64,000 nucleotides of DNA from Myxococcales bacterium (GTDB taxonomy: Bacteria > Myxococcota_A > Polyangia > Polyangiales > Polyangiaceae): positions 39,519 to 103,518 of the forward strand of contig SXNL01000242.1 in the NCBI GenBank assembly GCA_005777185.1. The letters run 5' to 3'. A program made the position numbers and the translations under genes. Positions 29,421-37,602 of the stretch are shown here, piece by piece. The stretch's first letter is position 1, and each line of letters starts with the position of its first letter. The notes under the pieces are model-generated. The model was not told the DNA's origin, did not search any database, and saw only the letters and a list, made by a program, of their open reading frames with translations.

Positions 29421-30524
29421 ATGGCGGCTCCTGACGAGGTCGTCCTCCTCACCGGGTTTCCCTCGTTCCAGGCGAAGAAGATGCTGGGCGAGATCCTGCG
29501 CTCTCCTGGCGTGTTCGTCTTCGCCATCGTCCGCGCCAAGTTCGGGGACGAGGCGAGGGAGCTGGTCGCCAAGCTCGACGACGACGCGCGACGTCGCGTG
29601 GAGCTGGTCGGTGGTGACGTCGCGTCGATGGACCTCGGCCTCTCCGGCGCCGAGTTCCGCGATCTCACGGCCCGCGTGACGCGGATACATCACGTTGCGC
29701 ACGTCTCGTACCTCGGCATCGACCGCAAGACCGCCGAACACACCAACGTCGTCGGCACGCGCGAGGTCCTCGAGTTCGCGCTTCGCGCGCGCAAGCTGGA
29801 GGCGATGGTGCACCACTCCACCGTCCACGTCTCCGGGGATCGCACGGGCACGGTCCTCGAGGAGGAGCTCGACCGAGGCCAGTCCTTCCGCAACGTCGTC
29901 GAGGAGACCCGCGCCATCGCGGAGAAGCTCGTCCACCGGAAGGCGCGCGAGATCCCGTCGGTGATCGTCCGCACGGCGACGATCGTGGGGGACTCCGTTA
30001 CCGGCGAGGTGGACCGCATGGACGGCCCCTACCTGCTCATCCTGCTCATGTTGACCTCGCCTCCGGACTTCGCCATGCCCCTCCCGGGTCGCGGCGACGC
30101 GCTCCTCAACCTCGTCCCGATCGATCACGTCGTCCGGGTGGCGCGCGCGCTCGGGCGCCATCCGCACGCCGTCGGGCGGACATTCCACATCGCCGATCCG
30201 GCGCCCGTCACGGCGCGGCGGGTGTTCGAGCTGGTCGCCGAGGTGGGCGGCCGGCCCGCGCCGCGCGGTTTCCTCCCCGCGAACGTCACGCGCGCCATCC
30301 TGAAGGCACCCGGGCTCGACCGCATCGCGCAGAGCCCGCGATCGTTCATCGACGCGATGGCGACGCGCGTGCAGTACAGCACGGCGGGCACCGACGCCCT
30401 CGTCGGCGACCTGCAGTGCCCACCCTTCGAGACGTACGTCGATCGTCTGGTCGCCTACGTCGAGGATCGCATGGGGGAGCGACGCGCCCAGAAGGAGGCG
30501 GATGCGGTCGACACTCCCTCGTAG
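29421..30524 (+). CDS. Extended SDR-like protein (thioester-reductase relative) with altered active site
   Basis: A 367-residue Rossmann-fold protein of the NAD-binding_4 / thioester reductase type. The usual TGxxGxxG loop is TGFPSFQAKK, and the catalytic Tyr-x3-Lys is Val160-x3-Arg164 (NVVEETRAIAEKL). Ser133 (HHSTVHVSGD) remains. It may therefore bind NAD(P)H or substrate without ordinary redox catalysis. It is followed by a small conserved ORF and a flavoprotein, probably in one transcript. Confidence 0.75.
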   Translation: MAAPDEVVLLTGFPSFQAKKMLGEILRSPGVFVFAIVRAKFGDEARELVAKLDDDARRRVELVGGDVASMDLGLSGAEFRDLTARVTRIHHVAHVSYLGIDRKTAEHTNVVGTREVLEFALRARKLEAMVHHSTVHVSGDRTGTVLEEELDRGQSFRNVVEETRAIAEKLVHRKAREIPSVIVRTATIVGDSVTGEVDRMDGPYLLILLMLTSPPDFAMPLPGRGDALLNLVPIDHVVRVARALGRHPHAVGRTFHIADPAPVTARRVFELVAEVGGRPAPRGFLPANVTRAILKAPGLDRIAQSPRSFIDAMATRVQYSTAGTDALVGDLQCPPFETYVDRLVAYVEDRMGERRAQKEADAVDTPS

Positions 30525-30563
30525 GACGCCTCCGCGCCGGCTAGACGCGTGCGGGCTGGCCGC

Positions 30564-30788
30564 ATGAGCACGCCCGACGACGATCTCGCCACGATCGCCG
30601 TGACCGTGAACGCGCGCGACGTCGTGCTCCTCAAGGGTATCCTCGAGGCTCACGAGGGGCTCGCGCAGGTGCGCGCGGCGTCGGGCGGAGATCTGGAGAT
30701 CGCCTTCCCCGAGGATCGCCGCGAGGAGGTCACCGCGCTCCTCCGCGATCTCGCCGCCGAGATCTCCCTCTGGGAGCGCGCGCCGTGA
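30564..30788 (+). CDS. Small conserved protein (DUF4911-like)
   Basis: A 74-residue cytoplasmic protein starting at ATG 30564. It has one alpha-beta unit (TIAVTVNARDVVLLKGILEAHEGLAQVRAASGGDLEIAFPEDRREEV) resembling DUF4911, whose role is unknown. Its stop overlaps the GTG start of the reductase (GTGA), implying coupled translation. Confidence 0.65.
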   Translation: MSTPDDDLATIAVTVNARDVVLLKGILEAHEGLAQVRAASGGDLEIAFPEDRREEVTALLRDLAAEISLWERAP

Positions 30789-31993
30789 GCGGCTCCTTCG
30801 ACGTGGCGGTCGTCGGGGGGGGGCCAGCGGGCGCGAGCCTCGCGACGTTCCTTGCGCGCGAGCACGGTGTGGGCCCGGGCCGCGTCGTCATCCTCGACAA
30901 GGCGCGGTTCCCTCGCGAGAAACCTTGCGCGGGTGCGATCAGCTCCTGGGGACTCCGCGCGCTCCGCGACGTGGACGTGCACGTGGACGTCCCGTGCGTC
31001 GAGATGCGGGGCGTGCGCGTGCTGGACGGCGATAATGTGCAAACTACACATATGTCCGATCTCGGCGTGGTCGTGCGGCGCTCGGACTTCGATCACGCGC
31101 TCCTCCGGGGGGCCGAACGCGACGGCGCACGCGTGCGGGAGGGGGAGGGGCTCGTGGGGCTCACGCGCGGCGCGGACGGCTGGACGCTCCGCACGAGCGC
31201 GGGCGCGGACATGGTCGCGCGCGTCGTCGTCGCCGCGGACGGAGCGGGCTCGGTCACGCGGCGCCTCCTCGGCCTCGGGGAGCCTCACCGCAAGGGCCAC
31301 CTCTACGTGCTCGAGACCGGCGAGCGCCCCGAGGACGCCGGGCCTCGCGGGGATCTGTGCGACTTCGATCTCGCCCCGAACGGCGCTGGGATCGAGGGCT
31401 ACTACTGGGACTTCCCGACGACCATCGCCGGCACGCGCGCGGTGAGCCGCGGGATCTACCACGCGAACCTCTCCCGCGGCCGCGAGCCGAAGCCCGCGCT
31501 CGCGACGAGCCTGCGCGAGCGGGGCCTCGACATCGCTTCGGTGCGGCTCAAGCCGTTCCCGACACGGCCCTTCGTCGCGGGCTCGCAGACCGGCGGCGAC
31601 GGCTGGCTCCTCGTGGGCGAGGCGTGCGGCATCGACGCGACGACGGGCGAGGGCATCGCCCAGGCTATCCTCATGGCGCGGATCGCCGCGCGTCACGTCG
31701 CGGCGGCCATCCGGTCGGGAGCGCTCGATCACGCCGCGTACGGGCGTGAGCTCCGCGCGTCGCGCGTGGGCCGTCACCTGCTCCAGAGCGCGTGGCTCTG
31801 CCCCCACGTGTACGGACCCCGTGGCGGTGTGTTCCGTAGATACCTCACGCGCTCGCCGTACGCGTGCGCCTCCGGCGCGCGGTGGTACAAGGGCGAGCCG
31901 CTCGGCTTCGGTGCGCACGCCCGCCTCGCGATCGGTCTCGGCGCGGCGCTCGCGACGATCAGCCTTCGTCGTCCGACGTCAGCTCGGGCCTGA
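30785..31993 (+). CDS. FAD-dependent oxidoreductase of the geranylgeranyl-reductase family
   Basis: 402 residues. An N-terminal FAD fold (DVAVVGGGPAGASLATFLA), RFPREKPCAGAIS, ADGAGSVTRRLLG and LVGEACGIDATTGEGIAQAI with the GD-like FAD site are typical of the geranylgeranyl reductase/ChlP group that reduces isoprenoid double bonds; in myxobacteria the substrate could be menaquinone or a carotenoid. The last 35 bp overlap the convergent RNA-modification gene. Dispersed-motif copy 5 is at 31038. Confidence 0.82.
   Translation: MSGSFDVAVVGGGPAGASLATFLAREHGVGPGRVVILDKARFPREKPCAGAISSWGLRALRDVDVHVDVPCVEMRGVRVLDGDNVQTTHMSDLGVVVRRSDFDHALLRGAERDGARVREGEGLVGLTRGADGWTLRTSAGADMVARVVVAADGAGSVTRRLLGLGEPHRKGHLYVLETGERPEDAGPRGDLCDFDLAPNGAGIEGYYWDFPTTIAGTRAVSRGIYHANLSRGREPKPALATSLRERGLDIASVRLKPFPTRPFVAGSQTGGDGWLLVGEACGIDATTGEGIAQAILMARIAARHVAAAIRSGALDHAAYGRELRASRVGRHLLQSAWLCPHVYGPRGGVFRRYLTRSPYACASGARWYKGEPLGFGAHARLAIGLGAALATISLRRPTSARA
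31038..31053 (+). repeat. Dispersed 16-bp motif, copy 5 (full form)
   Basis: TGCAAACTACACATAT is preceded by ATAATG; it sits in the longest AT-rich run of the reductase gene. Confidence 0.6.
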
Positions 31994-33974
31994 TCCGCGG
32001 GGACGTGTCGACGTCGAGCGCGCTTCCACGACCGGGGACCGCCTCGGGGTCCGGAGGCAACGACGAGCTCGTCCCGAGGGCGTTCTTGTGATCGAGGAAG
32101 CGGAGCGTCCCCGGACCGCTGGTGCGCTCGAGGACCACCCGGAGATCGCCGGGCAGCGGGCTCTCCACGATGAGGCGCTGGCCGGTCCCCGGGTGATCGA
32201 TCTCGAGGCGCACGCAGTGCAGGAAGGTGCGATCGAGCGTGTTCCTCTCCTCGAAGAAGCGGTTCGTCGGGGGGTGCCCGTAGCGGCTGTCCCCGAGCAG
32301 CGGGTGGCCGATCGCGGCGAGGTGCCGCCGCACCTGGTGTGTGCGGCCCTGCTCGGGGATCACGCGCAGCACGCTGTGACCGCTCGCCACCGCGAGGCGT
32401 CGGTACCGCGTGCGCGCGAAGAAGAGCCTGCCATCCTCGCGCAGATCGCGCACGATCGCCCCCTTCGACGAGGTCACGCCGCGTGCCCCGGCGACGAAGA
32501 CGCGCCTCATCGACGAGGCGGCGAACACCTCGAGCCAACGCTTCTCATCCTCGGGCCGGCGCACGAGCGCCACGAGGCCGCTCGTGCCCACGTCGAGCCG
32601 GTAGAGCGGGATGGCTCGCTCGGCGCGATCGTGGCGCCGGACGCGCGCGAGCAGCGACCCCGGCGCGTCCGGGCCGTCCCCGGTGGTGGGCTCGTGGGGC
32701 GGCTTCTCGACGATCAGGATCTCGTCGTCCTCCCACGCGATGCGGGCGGTCGCGGGCGTGCTGCGTCGCAGCACGGCGACGGTCTCGACCTCCTCGGTGA
32801 GCGGGATCATGTCGAGCGGTTGGAGGAGCGTCACCGCGTAACCGAGCTGCGCGAGGTGATCGAGGTCGCGCGCGAGCGTGTCGGGATCGCACGACACGTA
32901 GGCGATGGTGCTGGGCCCGAGGCGCGCGAGCCGTTCGCGCGCGATCGGGCTCATGCCCCTCCGCGGCGGGTTCGCGACGACGACATCGAAGCGCGCGCGC
33001 TCGTCGTGGAGCCGGGCGAGCGTCGTCGCGCAGTCCTCCGACTCGGCGAACAGCGCGAGCCCTTGCGCGCGCGCCGCCGTTCGAGCCGCCTCCACGGCCG
33101 GCAGGAACGACTCGACCATGTGCACGTTGGCGCCGCTCTGCGCGAGCGACAGGGCGATGGCGCCGGAGCCGCCGTACAGATCCAGCACGCGGGCAGGCTC
33201 CCTCGACGCAGCCCCGGCCGTGCGGCACAGGTCCGCGAGCCGCGCGTGGATGCGCGCCGTCTGTGGCCGGTGCGCCTGTACGAAGGAGCCGTACGTCGCG
33301 ACGTGGACCGAGCCGCCGAGCCGATCGGCGACGTGGGCGTTCCCGAACATGTGGACCGTCTCGTTGCCGAGGATCTGGGGACCGTCCGCGTCGCGGTAGT
33401 TCACGGCGACCCCCTCGACGCCGCCGATCGAGCTCGCGATCCTCGCCGCCTCGAGCCTGAGCGTGGCGGGATCCGGGGCGAGGGCGCGGTCGAGGACGAG
33501 CGTGATGAGCACCCGCGGGCCGGCGTCCGTCACGGCCTCGCGGATGTCGACGGCCCGCAGGGCACCCTTGCCGGAGCCCGCAGGCCCGAGTGGGTCGCCG
33601 CTCGCCTCCGCCGCCGCGATCATCGCGCGCAGGCGCTCGGCCACCCGCGCGACCTCGGCCGAGAGCACGTGACAGGCCGGGATGTTGACCACCTCGTGGT
33701 CCCCGCCCTTGGCGTACAGCCCGACCCGTCCACCGCTGGCGACGATGAGCTTGGCGCGCGTCCGGTAGCGGGTGACCGGGGTGGCGGTCTCCACCGGGTG
33801 CGTGTACGTCAGCTCGAGGGATGGGTAGCGTGAGACCGCCTGCACGACGCGCCCGCGCTTCTGGCTGAGCTGTTCGCCATACGTGAGGCCGATGAGCGGG
33901 CACCCTCCGCACTGCGCAGCGTGCACGCAGTCGACTCGCGTTGAGGGCTCGGTGGTGATCGTATCCGGGGCCAT
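31959..33974 (-). CDS. Fusion of RlmD/TrmA-like uracil-5-methyltransferase and RluA-like pseudouridine synthase
   Basis: A 671-residue two-enzyme polypeptide. Residues 1-410: iron-sulfur Cys (C16, C22, C25, C101), SAM-binding VLDLYGGSGAIALSLAQ, ANPPRRGM and nucleophile Cys362 in YVSCDPDTLARDL, as in RlmD/TrmA m5U enzymes. Residues about 415-640: RluA-type synthase with catalytic Asp461 in LYRLDVGTSGLVAL (the usual His is Tyr) and LRVIPEQGRTHQVRRHLAAIGHPLLGDSRYG. It likely makes both modifications on rRNA, probably 23S. The 30-residue tail is disordered. The 3' end overlaps the reductase gene. Confidence 0.88.
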   Translation of the reverse strand: MAPDTITTEPSTRVDCVHAAQCGGCPLIGLTYGEQLSQKRGRVVQAVSRYPSLELTYTHPVETATPVTRYRTRAKLIVASGGRVGLYAKGGDHEVVNIPACHVLSAEVARVAERLRAMIAAAEASGDPLGPAGSGKGALRAVDIREAVTDAGPRVLITLVLDRALAPDPATLRLEAARIASSIGGVEGVAVNYRDADGPQILGNETVHMFGNAHVADRLGGSVHVATYGSFVQAHRPQTARIHARLADLCRTAGAASREPARVLDLYGGSGAIALSLAQSGANVHMVESFLPAVEAARTAARAQGLALFAESEDCATTLARLHDERARFDVVVANPPRRGMSPIARERLARLGPSTIAYVSCDPDTLARDLDHLAQLGYAVTLLQPLDMIPLTEEVETVAVLRRSTPATARIAWEDDEILIVEKPPHEPTTGDGPDAPGSLLARVRRHDRAERAIPLYRLDVGTSGLVALVRRPEDEKRWLEVFAASSMRRVFVAGARGVTSSKGAIVRDLREDGRLFFARTRYRRLAVASGHSVLRVIPEQGRTHQVRRHLAAIGHPLLGDSRYGHPPTNRFFEERNTLDRTFLHCVRLEIDHPGTGQRLIVESPLPGDLRVVLERTSGPGTLRFLDHKNALGTSSSLPPDPEAVPGRGSALDVDTSPRIRPELTSDDEG

Positions 33975-34227
33975 CGAGGGGATGGGAGCTTAGTCGATCC
34001 GGGCGGGGACGCGAGGGGCACCCGACACGCTGCGTGTAGGATATCCACGCTGATTACGCCAAGACTCAGGGTGCGCCACGGGGGCGTCACGCTCGTCCGT
34101 CGTGCACGCGAAAGCATTGCGAAATACCTCCACGGAACGTCGGCGTGCCGTGGTTCGGAGCTTGCACCTCGCAGCGTTCGACTTCAGCTCCGGCGCGGCG
34201 CGCCGTATACTTCACGAGGAAACGTTC
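33975..34227. other. Intergenic region, no gene supported
   Basis: A 253-bp divergent region, less GC-rich than its surroundings, serving as upstream region for the fusion enzyme and the small exported protein. A 5-bp inverted repeat (GCGTG...CACGC, about 34032-34050) is visible. I see no convincing promoter or ORF. Confidence 0.4.
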
Positions 34228-34812
34228 ATGCCGAGACGTCCTTGCTTGATCGCTTGCTTGCTCGCCGCTGGCACGACGACCTCCCTCGCGCACGCCGAAT
34301 CCCCGCGCACCATGACCGACTGGGAGCGAGCGCTCGTCGAGGGGCGGGCGTGGGCCCTGGCGAAGAGCGGCGACGACAGGACCGTGCTGCCCGACGCGGC
34401 GCCCAGGGAGAGCGGGCCGATCACGCCGCGCCTCACGGTCGTGGCGCGCGACTGGGCCGAGTCGCATCGTCTGTTCGGGCCCGAGCTCTCGCTCACCGAC
34501 GTCCAGCGCGTGTCGCGATCCACCCGCGCCGTCGTGACCCGGCTGTCTCTCGTGGGCGGTGCGTTCGCCCCCTTCGTGCAGGTGTCGATCGGTCAGTTCC
34601 GCGTCGATCCATCGCTCCTCCTCTCCCTGCCGCAGCGCTCCGAGACCGCCGCGCAGGTCGGCGCCGGCTTCCAGCTCTCGCTGTCGCACCGGTGGCGGAT
34701 CGCGGCGGAGGGCAACTTCACGCAGATCTACCGCGAGGGGCGCAGCAGCGACGATCTGCCGCTCTCCGGCGTGGCGAGCGGCGTCATGGCCTCCCGCCTC
34801 ACGTTCGACTAG
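34228..34812 (+). CDS. Small exported protein, possible outer-membrane component
   Basis: 194 residues from ATG 34228, which opens a signal peptide (MPRRPCLIACLLAAGTTTSLAHA). The mature protein has a helical N-terminal segment and then alternating strands (TRLSLVGGAFAPFVQVSIGQ; AAQVGAGFQLSLSHRWRIAAEGNFT) suggestive of a short beta-barrel or lipocalin-like domain. No family is recognised. Its TAG stop shares the palindrome CTAG with the stop of the convergent kinase gene. Confidence 0.5.
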   Translation: MPRRPCLIACLLAAGTTTSLAHAESPRTMTDWERALVEGRAWALAKSGDDRTVLPDAAPRESGPITPRLTVVARDWAESHRLFGPELSLTDVQRVSRSTRAVVTRLSLVGGAFAPFVQVSIGQFRVDPSLLLSLPQRSETAAQVGAGFQLSLSHRWRIAAEGNFTQIYREGRSSDDLPLSGVASGVMASRLTFD

Positions 34813-35768
34813 GTCGCGCGCACAAGCCCTGCGGCGTCGAGCAGCCCGCGCGCGCCCATCGCCTCGAGCGCGGCGAGCCGCGCCTGGAAGCGGCGGTGGT
34901 CCTTGCGCGTGTCGCCGCGGAGCGTGCAGTCCGTGACGCGGGTGATGGTGAACCTCACGGCGCCGAAGCGGAGCTCGTCGTGGAGCGCAGCCGCCTCGCT
35001 GGCCTCCAGCGGACGAACCGACTGGTAGCCCTCGACCACGCTCCTGACGAGCGCGGTCTCGAAGCGATCCGTGAACGTCCAGGCGAGGATCACCACGGCG
35101 AGATCGTAGGCGAACGCGCCGACCCCGGCGCTCTCGAAGTCCAGGACCGCGCTCGGCGCCTCGCCCTCCCAGAGCACGTTGTCGCGGAAGACGTCGCCGT
35201 GGATCATGCCGGTGGGGAGATCGCGTCGACGCGAACGCGCGACACGCTCGAGCGCCTCGGCCAGCGGGCTCGCCAGATCGGCGAGCGGGCTCCGGGCGAT
35301 GATCGCGACGCGGCGGCGCAGCTCGTCCTCGTCGAAGCGGGACGGGTGGGCCAGCGCACCCCGCGCGGCGAGGCTGAGCCGGGCGACCTCGAGGCCCACC
35401 GCCCGCGCCGCGCTCGCAGTCACCGCACGCTGGCAGCGCATGTCCCCGTTCACGAACGGGAACACCACGGCGGGCTTGCCGGCCACCTCGACGACCGTAC
35501 GCCCGTCCCGGGCCACCTCGGGGCGGGGCGTCCGGGCGCCGCGCGAGGCCAGGTGGTGAAGGAGGGCGACCTCGCGGCGGGCCCCCTCGAAGGCCTGCTC
35601 CTCGTAAATCCGCAGGAAGAGAGGACCGGAGGCGCCGTCCAGCCTGAAGCTCGAGTTGACCGTCCCCCTCGCGACCGGTGACGCCCTCACCGCCGCGAGG
35701 CCATAGGCCTCCGCCAGCCCGGCCAGATCCGTTTCGGACGGGACCGTGTACGCCGCCACGACGCCCAT
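34809..35768 (-). CDS. Phosphotransferase-fold enzyme, homoserine kinase (ThrB2)-like
   Basis: 319 residues from ATG 35768. The protein has the aminoglycoside phosphotransferase fold: NSSFRLDG, FLRIYEE (ATP Lys region), MIHGDVFRDNVLWEG with catalytic Asp (about residue 195) and AVLDFESAG. The overall pattern resembles type-II homoserine kinase (threonine pathway), but APH or choline-kinase relatives cannot be excluded. It is divergent from the Lys-rich protein gene. Confidence 0.72.
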   Translation of the reverse strand: MGVVAAYTVPSETDLAGLAEAYGLAAVRASPVARGTVNSSFRLDGASGPLFLRIYEEQAFEGARREVALLHHLASRGARTPRPEVARDGRTVVEVAGKPAVVFPFVNGDMRCQRAVTASAARAVGLEVARLSLAARGALAHPSRFDEDELRRRVAIIARSPLADLASPLAEALERVARSRRRDLPTGMIHGDVFRDNVLWEGEAPSAVLDFESAGVGAFAYDLAVVILAWTFTDRFETALVRSVVEGYQSVRPLEASEAAALHDELRFGAVRFTITRVTDCTLRGDTRKDHRRFQARLAALEAMGARGLLDAAGLVRAT

Positions 35769-35817
35769 CCTGCGGCGCCGGGGCCGACCTGGCAAAGACA
35801 ATCTCATTTACCTCTTC

Positions 35818-35851
35818 GAGAAGGATCTGCTAATGGCGTGCAATCCTTCTC
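35818..35851. promoter_or_regulatory. Long inverted repeat in divergent promoter region
   Basis: GAGAAGGAT and ATCCTTCTC are perfect 9-bp arms separated by 16 bases, in an AT-richer intergenic stretch between the kinase-fold gene (35768) and the Lys-rich protein gene (35938). It may be an operator or a structured 5' leader. Confidence 0.55.
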
Positions 35852-35937
35852 TTTCCGAGACGGTCCCCTCCTTGGGGAGGGGCTCCTCATCGGCACCCGC
35901 GCGCCGGCGCGCCGTGTCTGGAAACCAACAGCACCCC

Positions 35938-36579
35938 ATGGCTACGAAGAAGGCAGCGAAGGGAAAGGACGCAAAGTCCAAGGGCAACTCGCACCGGTCA
36001 GGCTCTGCGGCGAAGGCTGCGGGGAAGGGCGCCGACAAGGGCGAGCCGAAGCGAAAGCTTGGCCTGCGTGGCGCGGCACCCTGGGCGGCGCGGCACGCCG
36101 CGAAGCACGCCGCGGAGGCGCGCGCCCGGGCCGCGGAGCCGCCGCTCCCGGGGAGCGCTCGCGCCACCATCCGGACGCCGAGCGGAGCCGAGGACATCAA
36201 GCAGCGGATCTCGAACCTTCACAACGCGCTCGTCCAGATCAAGCAGTTCCGTAAGAACATGCCGAAGGGCTTCTACGACATCGGGATCGTCCTGCGCGAG
36301 ATCCAGACGAAGAAGCTCTACGAGGCCAAGGGCTTCGGGACCTTCGAGGCGTTCCTCGAGCGTGAGATCGACCTCGGCAAGACGACGAGCCTCCGGTTGA
36401 TCCGCATCGTCAACACCTTCATGCGCGAGGCGACGGCCGAGTACGGGATGGATCGCATCTTCGGCGCGCTCATGGCGCTCGAGGCGACGGATACGGTCCC
36501 CGACGCGCGGCCCAGCGGCAAGATCCCGCCGCCGCCCGTCTCCACGAGCGTGCTCCCGCTCAGACCGCCCGGCCGGTAG
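35938..36579 (+). CDS. Lys/Ala-rich N-terminus with conserved helical C-terminal domain
   Basis: 213 residues from ATG 35938 (an upstream in-frame ATG exists, but the sequence before 35938 overlaps the inverted repeat). The N-terminal 65 residues are histone-H1-like (KKAAKGKDAKSKG). The C-terminal half is a helical domain with the conserved-looking motif FRKNMPKGFYDIGIVLREIQTKKLYEAKGFGTFEAFLEREIDLGKTTSLRLIRIVNTF, which I do not recognise. DNA binding is plausible but inferred. Confidence 0.55.
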   Translation: MATKKAAKGKDAKSKGNSHRSGSAAKAAGKGADKGEPKRKLGLRGAAPWAARHAAKHAAEARARAAEPPLPGSARATIRTPSGAEDIKQRISNLHNALVQIKQFRKNMPKGFYDIGIVLREIQTKKLYEAKGFGTFEAFLEREIDLGKTTSLRLIRIVNTFMREATAEYGMDRIFGALMALEATDTVPDARPSGKIPPPPVSTSVLPLRPPGR

Positions 36580-36581
36580 AA

Positions 36582-37595
36582 TCAGCGCACATCGGCCCCG
36601 CCGCTGACGAAGCGTGGCTCCGTCGGTCGGCTCTCGAGCACGCCGCTGCCGACGAGCGTGACGGCGCCGGCCGTGGCGACGCCGATCCCGATCAAGGTCC
36701 AAGTCGCCCAGGCCGGCCACGCCTTCCCGCGTGGGAGATCCTGCGGTGCCGCGAGCGCCGGATGCCCACGCCCCCGCCACTCGAGGAGCGGCCCGCAAGA
36801 CGAGCGCTCGCACAGCGCGATCCGGATGCTCGACGCCTCCCGGGCGCGGGTGGCGAAGACCCAGGATCCGCACGCGACGGCGGCCGCTTCCACGCGATCT
36901 CCCTCGACGCGCGCCCGCGCGAGGTCCTCGTTGCTGCAGACACTGTCCGCGCCGACGGGGACCGACACGACCTGCCCGGCCGTCTCGACGTGGACGAACG
37001 ACGCCCACGCCGGTTCGCCGCGGGCCGCGACGACGAGGTGCGGTCCGAGCGCGACCTCCACGGGGCCGGGGCCGTCCACCGCGCGCCCGTCGAGGAGCAC
37101 GTCCACGCCGCGCATCGGGGCGTACCGGAGGTCGATCGTCACGCGCGGCGGGGCCGTCGGAGCGGGGACCTCGCCGAGCCCTGGCGTTCGCGGACCGGCG
37201 ATGGCCTCGGCGTCCTGCCAGAGCCGACGCGCGAGTGCGACCTGACGGGGCTGGAGGCGCGCGTGCCGCTGGGCCCACATCCGCAGGACCTCGCCCATCA
37301 ACCAGTGCGCCTGCGGCAACTCCGCGTGTCGCCGCACGGTGGCCTCGGCCCGCGCCAGCGCTCGCTCCACAGCGTCGACATCCTCGGCGACGAGTGCCTC
37401 GCGCGCGCGTCCGAGGTCCGCCTCCACGCGTTCGGCGACGCCGAGATCGACCTCGGGCGGCCCCGCGCGCACCTCGTCGCGTTCCCGGACGCGGATGCCG
37501 CGCGAGCGCGCCCACTCGTGGAGCGCGCGGGTGGCTTCGTCGGAAGGGGACGGCCCGGCGGGATCCCACACGACGGGAAGATCGACGGCGTCCAC
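36582..37595 (-). CDS. Predicted membrane-anchored protein with PEGA-like segment
   Basis: 337 residues of unknown function. A helical region with Glu/Arg/Ala repeats (about 50-140) is followed by a PEGA-like beta region (VTIDLRYAPMRGVDVLLDGRAVDGPGPVEVALGPHLVVAARGEPA), three Cys pairs, and one transmembrane helix at about 300-322 near the C-terminus. No signal peptide. It ends 3 bp from the convergent Lys-rich gene and lies just downstream of the peroxiredoxin gene. Confidence 0.5.
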   Translation of the reverse strand: MDAVDLPVVWDPAGPSPSDEATRALHEWARSRGIRVRERDEVRAGPPEVDLGVAERVEADLGRAREALVAEDVDAVERALARAEATVRRHAELPQAHWLMGEVLRMWAQRHARLQPRQVALARRLWQDAEAIAGPRTPGLGEVPAPTAPPRVTIDLRYAPMRGVDVLLDGRAVDGPGPVEVALGPHLVVAARGEPAWASFVHVETAGQVVSVPVGADSVCSNEDLARARVEGDRVEAAAVACGSWVFATRAREASSIRIALCERSSCGPLLEWRGRGHPALAAPQDLPRGKAWPAWATWTLIGIGVATAGAVTLVGSGVLESRPTEPRFVSGGADVR

Positions 37596-37602
37596 CGCGC
37601 CC

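Noticed and set aside
34051..34063. TGATTACGCCAAG, identical to 13 bases of the lacZ/M13 polylinker region
   Set aside because: Flanks do not match vector and the surrounding sequence is native; probably coincidence, though a raw-read check would exclude a contig-join artefact.
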